Source: Helicobacter anseris (GTDB taxonomy: Bacteria; Campylobacterota; Campylobacteria; Campylobacterales; Helicobacteraceae). From it: 64,000 nucleotides of DNA. The translations under genes were made by a program, and so were the position numbers. Shown piece after piece: positions 29,036-40,213 of this stretch. The stretch covers positions 74,210 to 138,209 of the forward strand of contig JXTW01000002.1 of the NCBI GenBank assembly GCA_004368235.1, written 5' to 3'. The notes beneath the pieces were generated by a model. That model was given only the letters and a program-made list of their open reading frames with translations. It had not been told where the DNA came from and did not search any database. How positions within the stretch are numbered: the stretch's first letter is position 1; the number at the start of each line of letters is the position of its first letter.

Positions 29036-30339
29036 TATTTTTCCTTGAAACTATATTTCTGAAAAATTTCTAAAAAATTAGGAAAGGAAATATTTACGCA
29101 AGAAAAATCTTCTATTTCTACACCGCAAACAAAACCAGCTACTCCAAAGCTCATAGCAATCCTATGATCACCAAAACTAGAGATTTTAGCACTCCGCATT
29201 TCACCTCCCCATATTTCAAAACCATCTTCATATTCTATGCATTCTATGCCCATTGCTCTAAGATTAAATACAATAGCCTTTATTCTATCACACTCTTTTA
29301 CTCGAAGCTCTTTTGCACATCTAACCTTACTTACTCCAGTAGCGCAAGCCATAGCAATACTTAATGCTGGTATCTCATCAATCAACCATGCAATATTTTC
29401 ACTCAACTCTATACCCTTTAAACTTCCATATTTTACATAAATATCACCCACACTCTCATAGGTATCCTCCTTGATGCTATAAGAAATAGTAGTACCCATT
29501 TTTTCAAGAATCTTAAAGGCTTCAATGCGAGTAGGATTTAATAATACATTTTTTAGCAAAACTTCAGAATCTGGCAAAATAGCTGCTGCTAATGCAACAA
29601 AAAAAGCACTTGAAGGATCTGCAGGAATATTAAAAACAAGGGGATCTAAAGGTCTTTGAAGAGGAGAAATCTTAATACCTCCATCTCTAAAAGCCAAGTT
29701 AGCACCCATACCAACTAACATATTTTCACTATGATTCCTACTTAACTCTGGTTCAGTAAAAAAAGCTTCATCCTTAGCATGCAAACCAGCTAAAATCATT
29801 GCACTTTTTACCTGTGCTGAAGCAATATTACTATGATAATTAAAACCATTAAGCCTACTCCCTCTGATCTCTATAGGAGCAAACTCATCTTCTCTAGCAT
29901 TAATTTGAGCACCAATATCTCTTAAGGGTTTAATCACTCTACCCATAGGACGATTTTGCAAGTATTTATCTCCACTAAGTATATATCGACCTTTTATTCC
30001 ACTTAAAAGCCCAGTATAAAGCCTTATTGCCGTACCAGCATTACCGCAGTCCAAAGTAGTTTCTGGCTCTTTTATTCCATTTTTTGAAACTCTTAAAATT
30101 AGCCTATTTGATATGCTATTTTTTTGAGCTTCTACCTTAAGTCCCAAAATCTGGGCAATTTTTAAAGATTTTAATGTATCTTCTGCATATAAAAAATTTT
30201 CTATATAACTTGGTTTATCACTTAAAAGTGCAAATATAGCACAACGATGTGAGATTGACTTATCTGATGCAATATTGTCTATCTCTCCACAAATTCGCTT
30301 AATTTTAGCAATTTTTTGAATACTTGGGGGAACCAACAT
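29035..30339 (-). CDS. aroA: 3-phosphoshikimate 1-carboxyvinyltransferase (EPSP synthase)
   Basis: Adds enolpyruvate to shikimate 3-phosphate in aromatic amino acid synthesis. Motifs DKSISHR, the LDCGNAGTAIR loop and the C-terminal RVKECDRI are clear. The ATG at 30339, one base after the pheT stop and with AAGG upstream, gives 434 residues; an in-frame ATG at 30393 lies inside pheT and is rejected. Confidence 0.95.
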   Translation of the reverse strand: MLVPPSIQKIAKIKRICGEIDNIASDKSISHRCAIFALLSDKPSYIENFLYAEDTLKSLKIAQILGLKVEAQKNSISNRLILRVSKNGIKEPETTLDCGNAGTAIRLYTGLLSGIKGRYILSGDKYLQNRPMGRVIKPLRDIGAQINAREDEFAPIEIRGSRLNGFNYHSNIASAQVKSAMILAGLHAKDEAFFTEPELSRNHSENMLVGMGANLAFRDGGIKISPLQRPLDPLVFNIPADPSSAFFVALAAAILPDSEVLLKNVLLNPTRIEAFKILEKMGTTISYSIKEDTYESVGDIYVKYGSLKGIELSENIAWLIDEIPALSIAMACATGVSKVRCAKELRVKECDRIKAIVFNLRAMGIECIEYEDGFEIWGGEMRSAKISSFGDHRIAMSFGVAGFVCGVEIEDFSCVNISFPNFLEIFQKYSFKEK

Positions 30340-30340
30340 T

Positions 30341-32701
30341 TTACACCTTAAGCTTAGCTCCATGCTTAGTAAGTATATCAAGAACGCTATCACTTACCCT
30401 ATTTATATCTTCATCTGTCAAGCTTTTATCTTTTGGGGAAATCTCAAGACGTACGCTAAGGGCAAGCTTTGAATCATCTTGTGCAAATATATCTAATGGA
30501 TATATTTTAGATAAATACTCTATTTTTGCTTCCATTACTGATTGCTGTAAGGAATCAAAACTAACATTATTATCTATATGAAGAGTAAAATCTCTATAAG
30601 ATCTTGGCAAACGACTAAAATCTTTAAAGATCTTGTGCTGCCTTGATAGTCCATCCAAATCCAACTCGCACATAAACACATCAATCAATCCCATTTCTTT
30701 GGCTAAAATGGGATTTAACTTAGCAATAATGCCAATCTGCTTGTTATTTTTTAATACCTTGGCACATTGAAATGGATGAAAAAGTCTACTTAACTCTTCG
30801 CTTTCTTTCTCATTATAAGCCTTGAGTTTAAAACTCCCAACAATCCCTTCAATACAAGAAGCAAAATTATAAAAATCCCATTTTATACCCTTTGGATGAG
30901 GATAAATTTCTGCTTCCTTTAATCCACTAACTACAAAAGCGACTTTTTGATTTTCAAGACGCTTGCAATTATAAACACTACCAATTTCACAAAGTTTGAT
31001 ATTTTTATGACCATAATTTTGATTGCGCACAATAGAATCAAGCATGGCTGGAATTAATGAGGTACGCAAAGTATCTAATTCAGCAGTAATAGGATTAATT
31101 AAATCTAACTCTTCATCCACAACCTCAAGCCCAAGCTTTTTTAAGCGATCACGCTGATAAAAAAGATAGTGAATACACTCAATAAAACCATAACCAAGCG
31201 CTCTAGTAATAATATCTCTTTGATTTTTATAAGCATCATAAGTAGCACTTATACGCGGATATTCTCTACCAAAATATGGTCTAGATGGAATCTTATCTAT
31301 GCCATAGATTCTTAAAATCTCTTCACTTAAATCTTGCTCATTGTGTATATCGTGACGATGAGCTGGTACAATCACGCTAAAAGAATCTGTGGCATTATTT
31401 TTGACCTCTATTAAAAAATCAAGTTGCTTTAAAATACCAAAAGCCTCTTCACTCTCAATCTCACAGCCAATAATATTAGTAAGATTTGAAAATTGCGTAT
31501 GAATTAAATTTGGCTCTTTATCCTGCTTGATCTCTTGGACTTCATCATAAATAAAACAATCACAATATGCGCTCAATTCAAGACATAAAAAATTAATACC
31601 GAATTTAAGATCTGGATTGCTGCCTCTAGTGCTACGATAAGTTATATTTTTATCCATCTCTTTTGGTTTTATTCTAAACAAAAGTTGAGAAATATTCATT
31701 GGATCCATATAACTAGCTTCAAAAATGATCAAGCATTGAGAATCTAAATCCTGTTTTATTACATTTCCTACTCCAATTATAGAAAGTACTTCATCTCCGC
31801 ACATAATCCTCTCAAAACCATCTTTATCAGAGCTTACATTAAGCCATAAAATTTCTTGATTCTGTTTTGCAATAAGTTTATCAGCACCGTAAGCATTGAG
31901 CAAAACACCAGTCATATGAGTAGTATAACTGATAAAATTTTGTAATATTCCTTCTTGAAGCTCATCTGCAAAGCTTAATGCTAGAGAAATTTTTAGGGGT
32001 GTATATTTTGCACTAAAATCTACAACCTTATAAAGCAAAGAAGAATCTATCTTATTCTTTAAGGCAATCTGCATTTTTCTACCAATGCCAATCTGATTAG
32101 TACTAATATACTCTCTAGGTTTTTTAATACTAAGATTAAAGATACTCTTTAGTTCTCTTGCTATCCCCAATACACAAAGGCAATCGCCACGATTAGGTGT
32201 TAAAGAAATCTCAAGCATATGAGTATTAAAAATGGGATATTCTCTAAGCTCTTTACCCAACTCAAGCACTCCTATACTCTCATCTAATATCATAATTCCA
32301 TCATTAAGCTTAGGCAATCCCAGTTCAGTACTCGAACAAAGCATACCAAAACTTTCCACCCCACGAAGTTTAGAAGGTTTAATCTTAAGAGTTTTTTCTC
32401 CTTCACCAAGTACAGCACCCTCCATAGCCAAAGCCACATACTCTCCAGCCTCAACATTTTTAGCACCACATACAATTTGTAATACTTCTTTGCCTGTATC
32501 TACCTTGCAAACAGATAGCTTATCCGCATCAGGATGTTTAGATTTTTCCAAAACCTTTGCCACAATAACCTTCTGAGGCAGAACAATCGACTTACAACTT
32601 TCCACCTCTAAGCCAATTCTATTCAATGCTTGAACAATACTATTAATCTCAAGATGGCTAATATCAATAAATTCTTCTAATAAATTTGTTGTTATAATCA
32701 T
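30341..32701 (-). CDS. pheT: phenylalanine--tRNA ligase beta subunit
   Basis: Large subunit of heterotetrameric PheRS; carries the editing domain and supports tRNA binding. Domains in order: EMAP-like tRNA-binding domain (about residues 40-150), B3/B4 editing region, B5, the catalytic-like core with the TLRTSLIPAMLDS motif, and a C-terminal ferredoxin-fold anticodon-binding domain. 786 residues. It overlaps pheS by one base. Confidence 0.96.
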   Translation of the reverse strand: MIITTNLLEEFIDISHLEINSIVQALNRIGLEVESCKSIVLPQKVIVAKVLEKSKHPDADKLSVCKVDTGKEVLQIVCGAKNVEAGEYVALAMEGAVLGEGEKTLKIKPSKLRGVESFGMLCSSTELGLPKLNDGIMILDESIGVLELGKELREYPIFNTHMLEISLTPNRGDCLCVLGIARELKSIFNLSIKKPREYISTNQIGIGRKMQIALKNKIDSSLLYKVVDFSAKYTPLKISLALSFADELQEGILQNFISYTTHMTGVLLNAYGADKLIAKQNQEILWLNVSSDKDGFERIMCGDEVLSIIGVGNVIKQDLDSQCLIIFEASYMDPMNISQLLFRIKPKEMDKNITYRSTRGSNPDLKFGINFLCLELSAYCDCFIYDEVQEIKQDKEPNLIHTQFSNLTNIIGCEIESEEAFGILKQLDFLIEVKNNATDSFSVIVPAHRHDIHNEQDLSEEILRIYGIDKIPSRPYFGREYPRISATYDAYKNQRDIITRALGYGFIECIHYLFYQRDRLKKLGLEVVDEELDLINPITAELDTLRTSLIPAMLDSIVRNQNYGHKNIKLCEIGSVYNCKRLENQKVAFVVSGLKEAEIYPHPKGIKWDFYNFASCIEGIVGSFKLKAYNEKESEELSRLFHPFQCAKVLKNNKQIGIIAKLNPILAKEMGLIDVFMCELDLDGLSRQHKIFKDFSRLPRSYRDFTLHIDNNVSFDSLQQSVMEAKIEYLSKIYPLDIFAQDDSKLALSVRLEISPKDKSLTDEDINRVSDSVLDILTKHGAKLKV

Positions 32702-33717
32702 TAAAATTGCTCCAATACACCTAAGTCTGTCTCAAAAAAACTTCTTAAATCACTAATTTGACATGTAAGCATTGCCAAACGTTCAATACCCATACCAAAA
32801 GCATAACCACTTACATTACTATACCCCACTGCCTCAAATACCCTAGAATCTACCACTCCACAACCAAGCACCTCTAACCAACCAGTATGTGAGCATACTC
32901 TACAGCCTTCTCCATTGCAAAAATGACAACTAATATCTACCTCTGCACTAGGCTCTGTAAAAGGGAAAAAACTAGCACGAAAGCGCACCTTTATATCACC
33001 GAAAAGATACTTTAAAAAATCTTCTAAAATAAATTTAAGATGGGTAAAATTAACCTTTCCTATTTCATCAACCACTAAACCCTCAATCTGATGAAACATA
33101 GGCGTATGTGTCAAATCATAATCCCTCCTAAAAGTAGCACCAGGACAAATCATTTTAATAGGTGGTTTTTGGGCAAGCATTGTGCGAATCTGGACAGGCG
33201 AAGTATGCGTACGTAAAAGTTTAAAATCTTTAAAATAAAAGGTATCTTGCATATCTCTAGCTGGATGATATTCTGGTAAATTTAAAGCCTGAAAATTATG
33301 AAAATCATCCTCTATTAATGGTCCAACACATAAATCAAAATTTAAATTCCTAAAATACTCAATAATTCTATCTTTAGTGTAATTAATCGGGTGCCCTAAG
33401 GATCGCTCATTTGTCGCATAAAATAAACTAGGATCAATTTTTTCATTCAAAAGTACTTGCTGCAATTCTATATTTTCTAGCTTTTCTTTTTTAATGCTAA
33501 AATTTTCCTCAAAACTAGATTTAAATAAATTCAACTCTTTAGCTATTTCTTTCTTTTTATTTGGATCTAAATCCTTTAGTTCAGCAAATTTTTGTGTTAT
33601 TAAGCCTTTTTTACCAAAATACTTTATCCTTAGGCTTTCCAACTCTCCTAATGATGAACATCTTAAAATCTCTTGCTCAATCTGTGCTATATCTAAATTT
33701 TGTTGCATTTCTGCCAT
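32701..33717 (-). CDS. pheS: phenylalanine--tRNA ligase alpha subunit
   Basis: Class II catalytic subunit. Motif 2 region is [21 protein letters not shown], and motif 3 is the [10 protein letters not shown] near the C-terminus; the N-terminus is the usual tRNA-binding coiled coil. I choose the ATG at 33717 following AAGGTGG; a GTG two codons upstream is part of that site, and an ATG at 33708 is also possible. Confidence 0.95.
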   Translation of the reverse strand: MAEMQQNLDIAQIEQEILRCSSLGELESLRIKYFGKKGLITQKFAELKDLDPNKKKEIAKELNLFKSSFEENFSIKKEKLENIELQQVLLNEKIDPSLFYATNERSLGHPINYTKDRIIEYFRNLNFDLCVGPLIEDDFHNFQALNLPEYHPARDMQDTFYFKDFKLLRTHTSPVQIRTMLAQKPPIKMICPGATFRRDYDLTHTPMFHQIEGLVVDEIGKVNFTHLKFILEDFLKYLFGDIKVRFRASFFPFTEPSAEVDISCHFCNGEGCRVCSHTGWLEVLGCGVVDSRVFEAVGYSNVSGYAFGMGIERLAMLTCQISDLRSFFETDLGVLEQF

Positions 33718-33782
33718 TTCCACCTTTTGTTTATTTTAAAAATTAGTGTATTCTATCCAAAATCAGTTAAAAAGGATCCCTT

Positions 33783-34103
33783 ATGCTAGGGCATGCATTA
33801 AAATACAAAAATATCAAATTAGATGATTATATTATTATAGATATCAGAGATTTAGAAGACTATAAAATGGAGCATATTATCAATGCTATTTGGGTAAGAG
33901 ATATTCAACGCATTGGCTATATTGCCAAAGAGCATCCAGATAAAAAAATCTTACTATACTGTTATCATGGCAATACAGCAAGAATCTACACAGAAACTCT
34001 ATTATGCGAAGGTATTAAAAATATATTTTTTTTAAAAGAAAATATAGAAGAGTTTAAAGAACTCCAAATTCCATGCACTAGCAATAACTATAGCAGTAAA
34101 TAA
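33783..34103 (+). CDS. single-domain rhodanese-like sulfurtransferase
   Basis: 106-residue rhodanese domain. The active-site loop is YCYHGNTA with Cys60 as the predicted persulfide carrier, preceded by the DIRDLEDY substrate-domain motif. Size and loop resemble GlpE-type cytoplasmic sulfurtransferases. It is transcribed alone, divergent from pheS and convergent with ppsA, so context does not reveal its partner. Confidence 0.88.
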   Translation: MLGHALKYKNIKLDDYIIIDIRDLEDYKMEHIINAIWVRDIQRIGYIAKEHPDKKILLYCYHGNTARIYTETLLCEGIKNIFFLKENIEEFKELQIPCTSNNYSSK

Positions 34104-34194
34104 TCTTCACTTATTCTATAAAATTTAATAAACTTCAATCTTATTGCCCATATCTAGCAAGAGATATTACTACTATATAATTTAAAAAACAAAT

Positions 34195-34232
34195 ATTAAG
34201 GCTTATTTGCCTTAATTAGAATCTAATTCTAT
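34195..34232. terminator. bidirectional terminator between rhodanese gene and ppsA
   Basis: Two adjacent inverted repeats: ATTAAGGC/GCCTTAAT with a six-base loop, and TAGAAT/ATTCTA with a three-base loop, in the gap between convergent genes. The flanks are T-rich and A-rich, so it could stop transcripts from both sides. Confidence 0.55.
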
Positions 34233-34250
34233 ATTTTGCCCTACTAAAAT

Positions 34251-36665
34251 TCAAAGCTTCTTTTCTAGTTCTGCTATTCTTGTCCAAGTTTCAACCACAG
34301 AATCAGGATTTAAAGAAATAGAACTAATTCCTTCTTTAACCAAAAATTCAGCAATCTCTGGATAATCGCTTGGTGCTTGTCCACAAATACCACAATATTT
34401 ATTATGACGTTTACAGGCTTCAATAGCTCTTTTAAACATCTCAAGCATAGCAGGATTACGCTCATCAAAAATATGACTAACAAGTTGACCATCTCTATCT
34501 ACCCCTAAAGTTAACTGCGTAAGATCATTAGAGCCGATAGAAAAACCATCAAATATAGATAAAAATTCATCAGCCAAAATTACATTTACCGGTAATTCAC
34601 ACATCACATAAATTTCTAAACCATTTTTACCTGATTCCAAACCATTCTTACGGAAAATTTCTAAAATCCTTTTACCTTCTTCTGGTGTTCTCAAAAATGG
34701 CACCATAATTTTCATATTAGTAAGCCCCATCTCTTCTCTAACTTGTGCTAACGCTTCTAGCTCCCACTCAAAAGCAGTATGATAAAGATCAGAATAATAT
34801 CTACTAGCACCTCTATATCCTAGCATAGGATTCTCTTCTTGTGGTTCATAATATGTCCCAGCAATCATACCGCGATACTCATTAGACTTAAAATCACTTG
34901 TACGCACAATGACTGGTTTAGGATAAAACGCTGCGGCAATCATACCCATTCCCTCGGCAATTTTTTTGACAAAAAAATCTTTTGGACTCTCATACCCTGC
35001 AATCAACTTTTTTATCTCTTCTGCTTCCTGGATTTTTTTACCATTTTGTAAATCTACCAAAGCCAAAGGATGAGCTTTAATTTGATTTAAAATAATCATT
35101 TCCATACGCGCTAGCCCCACACCATCATTTGGTAACTGGGCAAAGCTAAATGCTTTTTCTGGATTACCAATATTCATATAAATTTTTGTCTTTGTATTCC
35201 CAAGATTATCAAGACGAATAGTATCTACAGCATATTCGTGGATACCTGCATATACATAACCTTCCTCTCCTTCAGCACAAGATACTGTAACTTCCATACC
35301 TGTATATAATCTATCTGTAGCTCCAATAGCTCCAACTATAGCTGGTACACCTATCTCACGTGCCACTATAGCCGCATGACATGTCCTACCACCACGATTA
35401 GTAATTACGGCAGCCGCTTTTTTCATCGCTGGTTCCCAGTCTGGATCAGTATTATCCGTAACTAATATCTCTCCCTCTTTAAAAGTATTCATATGTTCTA
35501 TATCATTAATAATTCTAACCTTACCATAACCAATTTTACCACCCGTGGCACGTCCTTTAATAATAACTTCCCTATTTTCATTTTTAGCAAAACGATATTT
35601 TTCAATCACCTGAACACTATTATTTTTTTCTTTCTGACTTTGGACAGTTTCTGGACGTGCTTGTACGATAAAAATCTCTCCACTATCCCCATCTTTAGCC
35701 CATTCCATATCCATAGGTCTATATTCTCCAGCCTCTTTAGAATAATGTTTTTCAATCGTAACAGCATAACGTGCTAATGTTAGAATATCATCATCACTAA
35801 TAGAAAAAGTTTGCATTTCTTTTTGAGTTGTAGCAATATTTTTTGTAGGATGCTCACTGCCCTTTGGTGCGTATACCATTTTCACATTCTTATGCCCCAT
35901 TTGACGCTTAATAATGGGTCTCTTACCTGTCTCAAGCGTAGGTTTAAAAACATAAAATTCATCTGGATTTACAGTCCCGCCTACTACATTCTCACCAAGC
36001 CCCCATGATGAAGTGATAAATACTGCATCCTTAAAACCTGTCTCTGTATCAATAGAAAACATTACACCAGAGCTTCCCTTATCTGCACGCACCATTTTCT
36101 GAACCCCTACAGATAATGCCACTTTAAAATGATCAAAACCCCTAGAAGCACGATAACTAACAGCCCTATCTGTAAATAAAGAAGCAAAACAGGATTTAAT
36201 ATAATGAATTAAATCCGTTTGACCCTTAACACTTAAATAAGTATCTTGCTGACCTGCAAAACTTGCATCTGGCAAATCCTCTGCAGTAGCTGAACTACGT
36301 ACTGCTACATCTGCCTCTTTCATACCATATTCATCACTCAAAATTCTATAAGCCTCAAAAATCTCATCCCTCAAATCTGCAGGAAAAGGAGTGCCAAAAA
36401 TAAGTTCTCTAATCTTTTTAGAGCGAGTTTTTAACACATCAATCTCTGTAATATCCACATCTTTTAAAAGACTCACAATCTTTTCTCTAATCCCCCCAGA
36501 ATCCAACAAATACCAATAAGCCTCCGAAGTAATTGCAAAACCATTTGGAACTTTAATTCCTACAGGTACAAGTTCTTGAAACATTTCACCAATACTTGCA
36601 TTTTTACCACCCACAAGTGGGACATCTTTGTTGTTAAGCTCTTTAAAAAACTTGATATATTGCAT
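34251..36665 (-). CDS. ppsA: phosphoenolpyruvate synthase
   Basis: Converts pyruvate and ATP to PEP, the entry to gluconeogenesis, which suits an organism living on organic acids. N-terminal ATP-binding domain ([12 protein letters not shown]), the swivelling phosphohistidine domain [13 protein letters not shown], and the C-terminal PEP-binding barrel ending with [13 protein letters not shown]. The ATG at 36665 gives 804 residues and starts exactly at the conserved N-terminus; the ATG at 36734 would add 23 unconserved residues. Confidence 0.96.
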   Translation of the reverse strand: MQYIKFFKELNNKDVPLVGGKNASIGEMFQELVPVGIKVPNGFAITSEAYWYLLDSGGIREKIVSLLKDVDITEIDVLKTRSKKIRELIFGTPFPADLRDEIFEAYRILSDEYGMKEADVAVRSSATAEDLPDASFAGQQDTYLSVKGQTDLIHYIKSCFASLFTDRAVSYRASRGFDHFKVALSVGVQKMVRADKGSSGVMFSIDTETGFKDAVFITSSWGLGENVVGGTVNPDEFYVFKPTLETGKRPIIKRQMGHKNVKMVYAPKGSEHPTKNIATTQKEMQTFSISDDDILTLARYAVTIEKHYSKEAGEYRPMDMEWAKDGDSGEIFIVQARPETVQSQKEKNNSVQVIEKYRFAKNENREVIIKGRATGGKIGYGKVRIINDIEHMNTFKEGEILVTDNTDPDWEPAMKKAAAVITNRGGRTCHAAIVAREIGVPAIVGAIGATDRLYTGMEVTVSCAEGEEGYVYAGIHEYAVDTIRLDNLGNTKTKIYMNIGNPEKAFSFAQLPNDGVGLARMEMIILNQIKAHPLALVDLQNGKKIQEAEEIKKLIAGYESPKDFFVKKIAEGMGMIAAAFYPKPVIVRTSDFKSNEYRGMIAGTYYEPQEENPMLGYRGASRYYSDLYHTAFEWELEALAQVREEMGLTNMKIMVPFLRTPEEGKRILEIFRKNGLESGKNGLEIYVMCELPVNVILADEFLSIFDGFSIGSNDLTQLTLGVDRDGQLVSHIFDERNPAMLEMFKRAIEACKRHNKYCGICGQAPSDYPEIAEFLVKEGISSISLNPDSVVETWTRIAELEKKL

Positions 36666-36904
36666 TATGACGCGCTCCCATAACTTTCTTTTCTTAGGTA
36701 TTTTTGCAAAAGTGTAGCAAAAAATCACAATCAAATTACATAAAATTTACTATCAAATACAAAATGAAATTACTCAATGTAATCTCTAAATGTAAAATCT
36801 TAAGATAAAAACAAAATATCTTAAATTTTTGCTTTTTTAGCTAGAATCAAAATTCATTATCTACACTAAAAACATAGAGAAATAAAGACTTTAAGGACAA
36901 ACTT

Positions 36905-39112
36905 ATGAGTATTCAAAATCTCCCTAAAATCCTCAAACAACATAAACTTAATCAACAAGAATACGAACAAATAAAAACCATTTTAGGGCGAGAGCCAAAT
37001 TTAGTAGAAATTGGTATTTTTTCTGCTATGTGGAGTGAACACTGCAGCTATAAGTCTAGTAAAATCTATCTTAAGGGTTTCCCTACTACTGCTCCTTGGG
37101 TTATACAAGGACCTGGGGAAAATGCTGGTGTAATTGATATTACCAAAGGTTACAGTGCTGTCTTTAAGGTAGAATCTCATAATCATCCTAGTTTTATCGA
37201 ACCTCATAGCGGTGCTGCCACTGGTGTTGGTGGGATTATGCGTGATGTTTTTACAATGGGAGCTCGTCCAATAGCTAGCTTAAATGCTATTTGCTTTGGT
37301 CGTATTGATGAAAAAATGCCAGATTCTACCACTCCTAGCACAATGGCAAAACTTCACCAATATTTACTAAAAGGCGTAGTTTCTGGTATTGGACATTATG
37401 GAAACTGCATTGGAGTACCGACAATTGGAGGGGAAACTTATTTTGATTCTTGCTTTAATGGCAATGTACTTTGCAATGCCTTTATGCTAGGTATTGCAAA
37501 AAGTGATGAAATCTTTTATGGCAAGGCTGAAGGCATTAATAATCCAGTCATTTATGCTGGAAGTAAAACAGGGCGCGATGGATTAGGTGGTGCTGTAATG
37601 AGTAGTGATAGCTTTGATGAAGAAAGTAAAAATCTACGCCCTACTGTACAAGTTGGAGATCCTTTTAGCGGGAAATTATTACTAGAGGCTTGCTTAGAGT
37701 TATTTAAAAAAGATTTAATTGTTGGGATTCAGGATATGGGGGCTGCAGGTCTTACTAGCTCTAGCTTTGAAATGGCAGCACGCAGTGGCAGTGGAATGAA
37801 ACTATATCTTGATAAAGTACCGATGAGGGAAGAGGGAATGAATCCTTATGAGCTCATGCTTAGCGAATCTCAAGAAAGGATGCTAATATGTGCTAAAAAA
37901 GGATGTGAAGAGGCTGTATGTGAGATATTTAAAAAATGGGAGGTTGATGTAGCCATTATTGGTGAAGTCACTGCTAGTGGGCATATGGAGCTTTATTGGC
38001 ATAATGAGCTATGTGCACATATCCCAATCGCCCCAATCACGGATTTAGCTCCAATGCTATCTCGCCCTATTTCAAAACCTAGCTATCTTGATTTATTAAA
38101 TGCTCAAAGCTTTAGACCAAAAATAGATAACCTAGAAAATATGATATATGAGATACTAGGGAGTATTGAAGTAGGTAGTAAAAAAATGATTTATGAAAAA
38201 TTTGATAGCCTTGTAGGCACCAATACTATCATAGCTCAAGATGGTGGAGATGCAAGTCTTGTACGCGTAAAAGAAAATGGCACAGCCATTGCTATGAGTA
38301 TTTACGCACCCTATGACTACTGCTATCTAGACCCTAAAAAAGGTGGGGAAATTGCTGTTGCCACAGCAGGCAGAAAATGTGCCACTAGAGGAGCTAGGGC
38401 TCTTGCTATTAGTGATTGTCTCAACTTTGGTAATCCAGAAAATCCAGAAGTAATGTGGCAATTTAAAGAAGTTTGTGAGGGCATTAAAAATGCTTGTGCT
38501 AAGCTAAATACCCCTGTAGTTAGCGGAAATGTCTCACTTTATAATCAAACCAATGATAAAGATATATACCCAACACCTACTATTGTATCAGTAGGACTTA
38601 TTGATGATGCTAAAAATGGTTTAGATTCTGCCCTAAAAGGTGGAGAAATTTTAGTCTTGGGTGAGTGGAGAGAAGAATTTGGAGGCTCACTTATACAAAA
38701 AATACAAACTGGCAAAATTTCTGGCAGAGCTCCCAAAATCTGCCTAGATACCGAACTTAAATTATGGGATTTACTCATTGAACTAAATAATAAAAAACTT
38801 TTAAGTGCGGCAAAAAATGTGGGTGCTGGTGGTATGATCACTAGTTTATGTAAGATGGCATTTTTAGGTAATATTGGCTTTGAATGCCAAAGCGGACTAG
38901 AATCTTATATGCTATTTTCTCAACCTCAAAGTCTTGTGCTTATAGAATGTCAAGATAGTATAAGTGTCCTAGATGTAGCCAAAAATTTCAATATTTCTGC
39001 CAAAGCTATAGGCAAATCAGGTGGAGATATGCTGCAAATTGATGGGATAAAAATACCTCTTCAAAAAGCTAAACATATCTATGAACAAGGTTTTATACGC
39101 CACTTTGAATAA
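36905..39112 (+). CDS. purL: phosphoribosylformylglycinamidine synthase subunit PurL
   Basis: ATP-dependent amidation of FGAR in de novo purine synthesis; the 735-residue form needs separate PurS and PurQ. Motifs include the MWSEHCSYKSSK segment, VESHNHPS, GVGGIMRD and the AIGKSGG end. Presence means de novo purine synthesis at this step, which H. pylori lacks as far as I know. It marks the left edge of the accessory block; LpxR starts 14 bp downstream. Confidence 0.97.
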   Translation: MSIQNLPKILKQHKLNQQEYEQIKTILGREPNLVEIGIFSAMWSEHCSYKSSKIYLKGFPTTAPWVIQGPGENAGVIDITKGYSAVFKVESHNHPSFIEPHSGAATGVGGIMRDVFTMGARPIASLNAICFGRIDEKMPDSTTPSTMAKLHQYLLKGVVSGIGHYGNCIGVPTIGGETYFDSCFNGNVLCNAFMLGIAKSDEIFYGKAEGINNPVIYAGSKTGRDGLGGAVMSSDSFDEESKNLRPTVQVGDPFSGKLLLEACLELFKKDLIVGIQDMGAAGLTSSSFEMAARSGSGMKLYLDKVPMREEGMNPYELMLSESQERMLICAKKGCEEAVCEIFKKWEVDVAIIGEVTASGHMELYWHNELCAHIPIAPITDLAPMLSRPISKPSYLDLLNAQSFRPKIDNLENMIYEILGSIEVGSKKMIYEKFDSLVGTNTIIAQDGGDASLVRVKENGTAIAMSIYAPYDYCYLDPKKGGEIAVATAGRKCATRGARALAISDCLNFGNPENPEVMWQFKEVCEGIKNACAKLNTPVVSGNVSLYNQTNDKDIYPTPTIVSVGLIDDAKNGLDSALKGGEILVLGEWREEFGGSLIQKIQTGKISGRAPKICLDTELKLWDLLIELNNKKLLSAAKNVGAGGMITSLCKMAFLGNIGFECQSGLESYMLFSQPQSLVLIECQDSISVLDVAKNFNISAKAIGKSGGDMLQIDGIKIPLQKAKHIYEQGFIRHFE

Positions 39113-39126
39113 AATATATCAGGTAT

Positions 39127-40209
39127 ATGATGCAAAAATTATTAGTTTTCTTATCTCTTTTTTTAACCACTATTATCAGTTTATCTCAAGAGATAGAAAA
39201 CCTCAATAATGATTTAGAATCTACTACTCAAAAATCACAAGAATTAAATAGTGATAATAAAAAATCTAAGAGTGGGGCTAATCAAATCCTTCTAAAACCT
39301 TATGAAAAATCATTTTTTACAATCTTAAGTGATAATGATGCTTACTATAATCCCTATACAGACTACTATTACACGGCAGGAACACTACTAGTCTATACTA
39401 CAAAAGAATTTGATTTCTCTCATTCTTTTGCAAGGTTTTTAAGTCTTAATGCCTCAAATAAGCACCTTAGTCGCTTAAGTTTTGGTTTACATCAAGATAT
39501 TTATACACCTATTAAACGTGATGCAAATGCGGATATTAGAGATTTTCCCTATGGAGGCTTTCTTGCCTTTGAAGCCAGCATTGCTAATCGCAGAATGAGT
39601 TCACTTGAAGTTATCAAATTACAAGTTGGCATGATAGGACCCTCTGCCTTAGCTAAGCAAACTCAAAAGCTAATCCATCTTATTACTAAAAATCCTATCT
39701 TTTATGGCTGGAATACGCAGCTTCAAAATGAATTTGCCTTAAATCTATATTATGATTTTATCTATCGATACAATCTTTTTAGTTCCCAAACATTGGGTGG
39801 TCTTAGTATGGATATACTCCCAACAATAGCGATTGCTATAGGCAATGTAGCCACTTATGTTAGTACTGGAAGCAGGATACGTCTAGGCTACAACTTAGAT
39901 GTTGATTTTGGTAGTTCAAAAATTAATACCTCTTCAAGCGGATCACTACCTTATTCAAATACCTTTAGCTTTTATATCTTTGCTGGTGTGGTAGGAAAAT
40001 ATGTTATCAGAGATGCTTTTATACAAGGCAATAGTTTTAATCCCAGAAATTTAAAACTACAAAATGCAACCTATAATGCCGAACTTGGCGCAAGTATTAG
40101 CTATAAAGGTTTTTCACTATCTTATATCTTTACACAAGTTGGACGCGGATTTGAAGGTGCATTACCCTATCATAACTTTGGTAGCTTAGTTTTAAATTTT
40201 GCTTTTTAG
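39127..40209 (+). CDS. LpxR-like lipid A 3'-O-deacylase (DUF2219)
   Basis: Predicted outer-membrane beta-barrel hydrolase that removes acyl chains from lipid A. After a signal peptide (about 20 residues) and a charged, Asn-rich linker the mature barrel opens with LSDNDAYYNPYTDYYYTAGT, the N-D...TD.YYT.G signature of LpxR, and has the GW..QL.NE.A segment (GWNTQLQNEFALNL) late in the chain. It ends in LNFAF, an aromatic C-terminus. H. pylori HP0694 is of this family. Lipid A remodelling there blunts TLR4 sensing, so a similar role is plausible but inferred. Confidence 0.8.
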   Translation: MMQKLLVFLSLFLTTIISLSQEIENLNNDLESTTQKSQELNSDNKKSKSGANQILLKPYEKSFFTILSDNDAYYNPYTDYYYTAGTLLVYTTKEFDFSHSFARFLSLNASNKHLSRLSFGLHQDIYTPIKRDANADIRDFPYGGFLAFEASIANRRMSSLEVIKLQVGMIGPSALAKQTQKLIHLITKNPIFYGWNTQLQNEFALNLYYDFIYRYNLFSSQTLGGLSMDILPTIAIAIGNVATYVSTGSRIRLGYNLDVDFGSSKINTSSSGSLPYSNTFSFYIFAGVVGKYVIRDAFIQGNSFNPRNLKLQNATYNAELGASISYKGFSLSYIFTQVGRGFEGALPYHNFGSLVLNFAF

Positions 40210-40213
40210 TTTT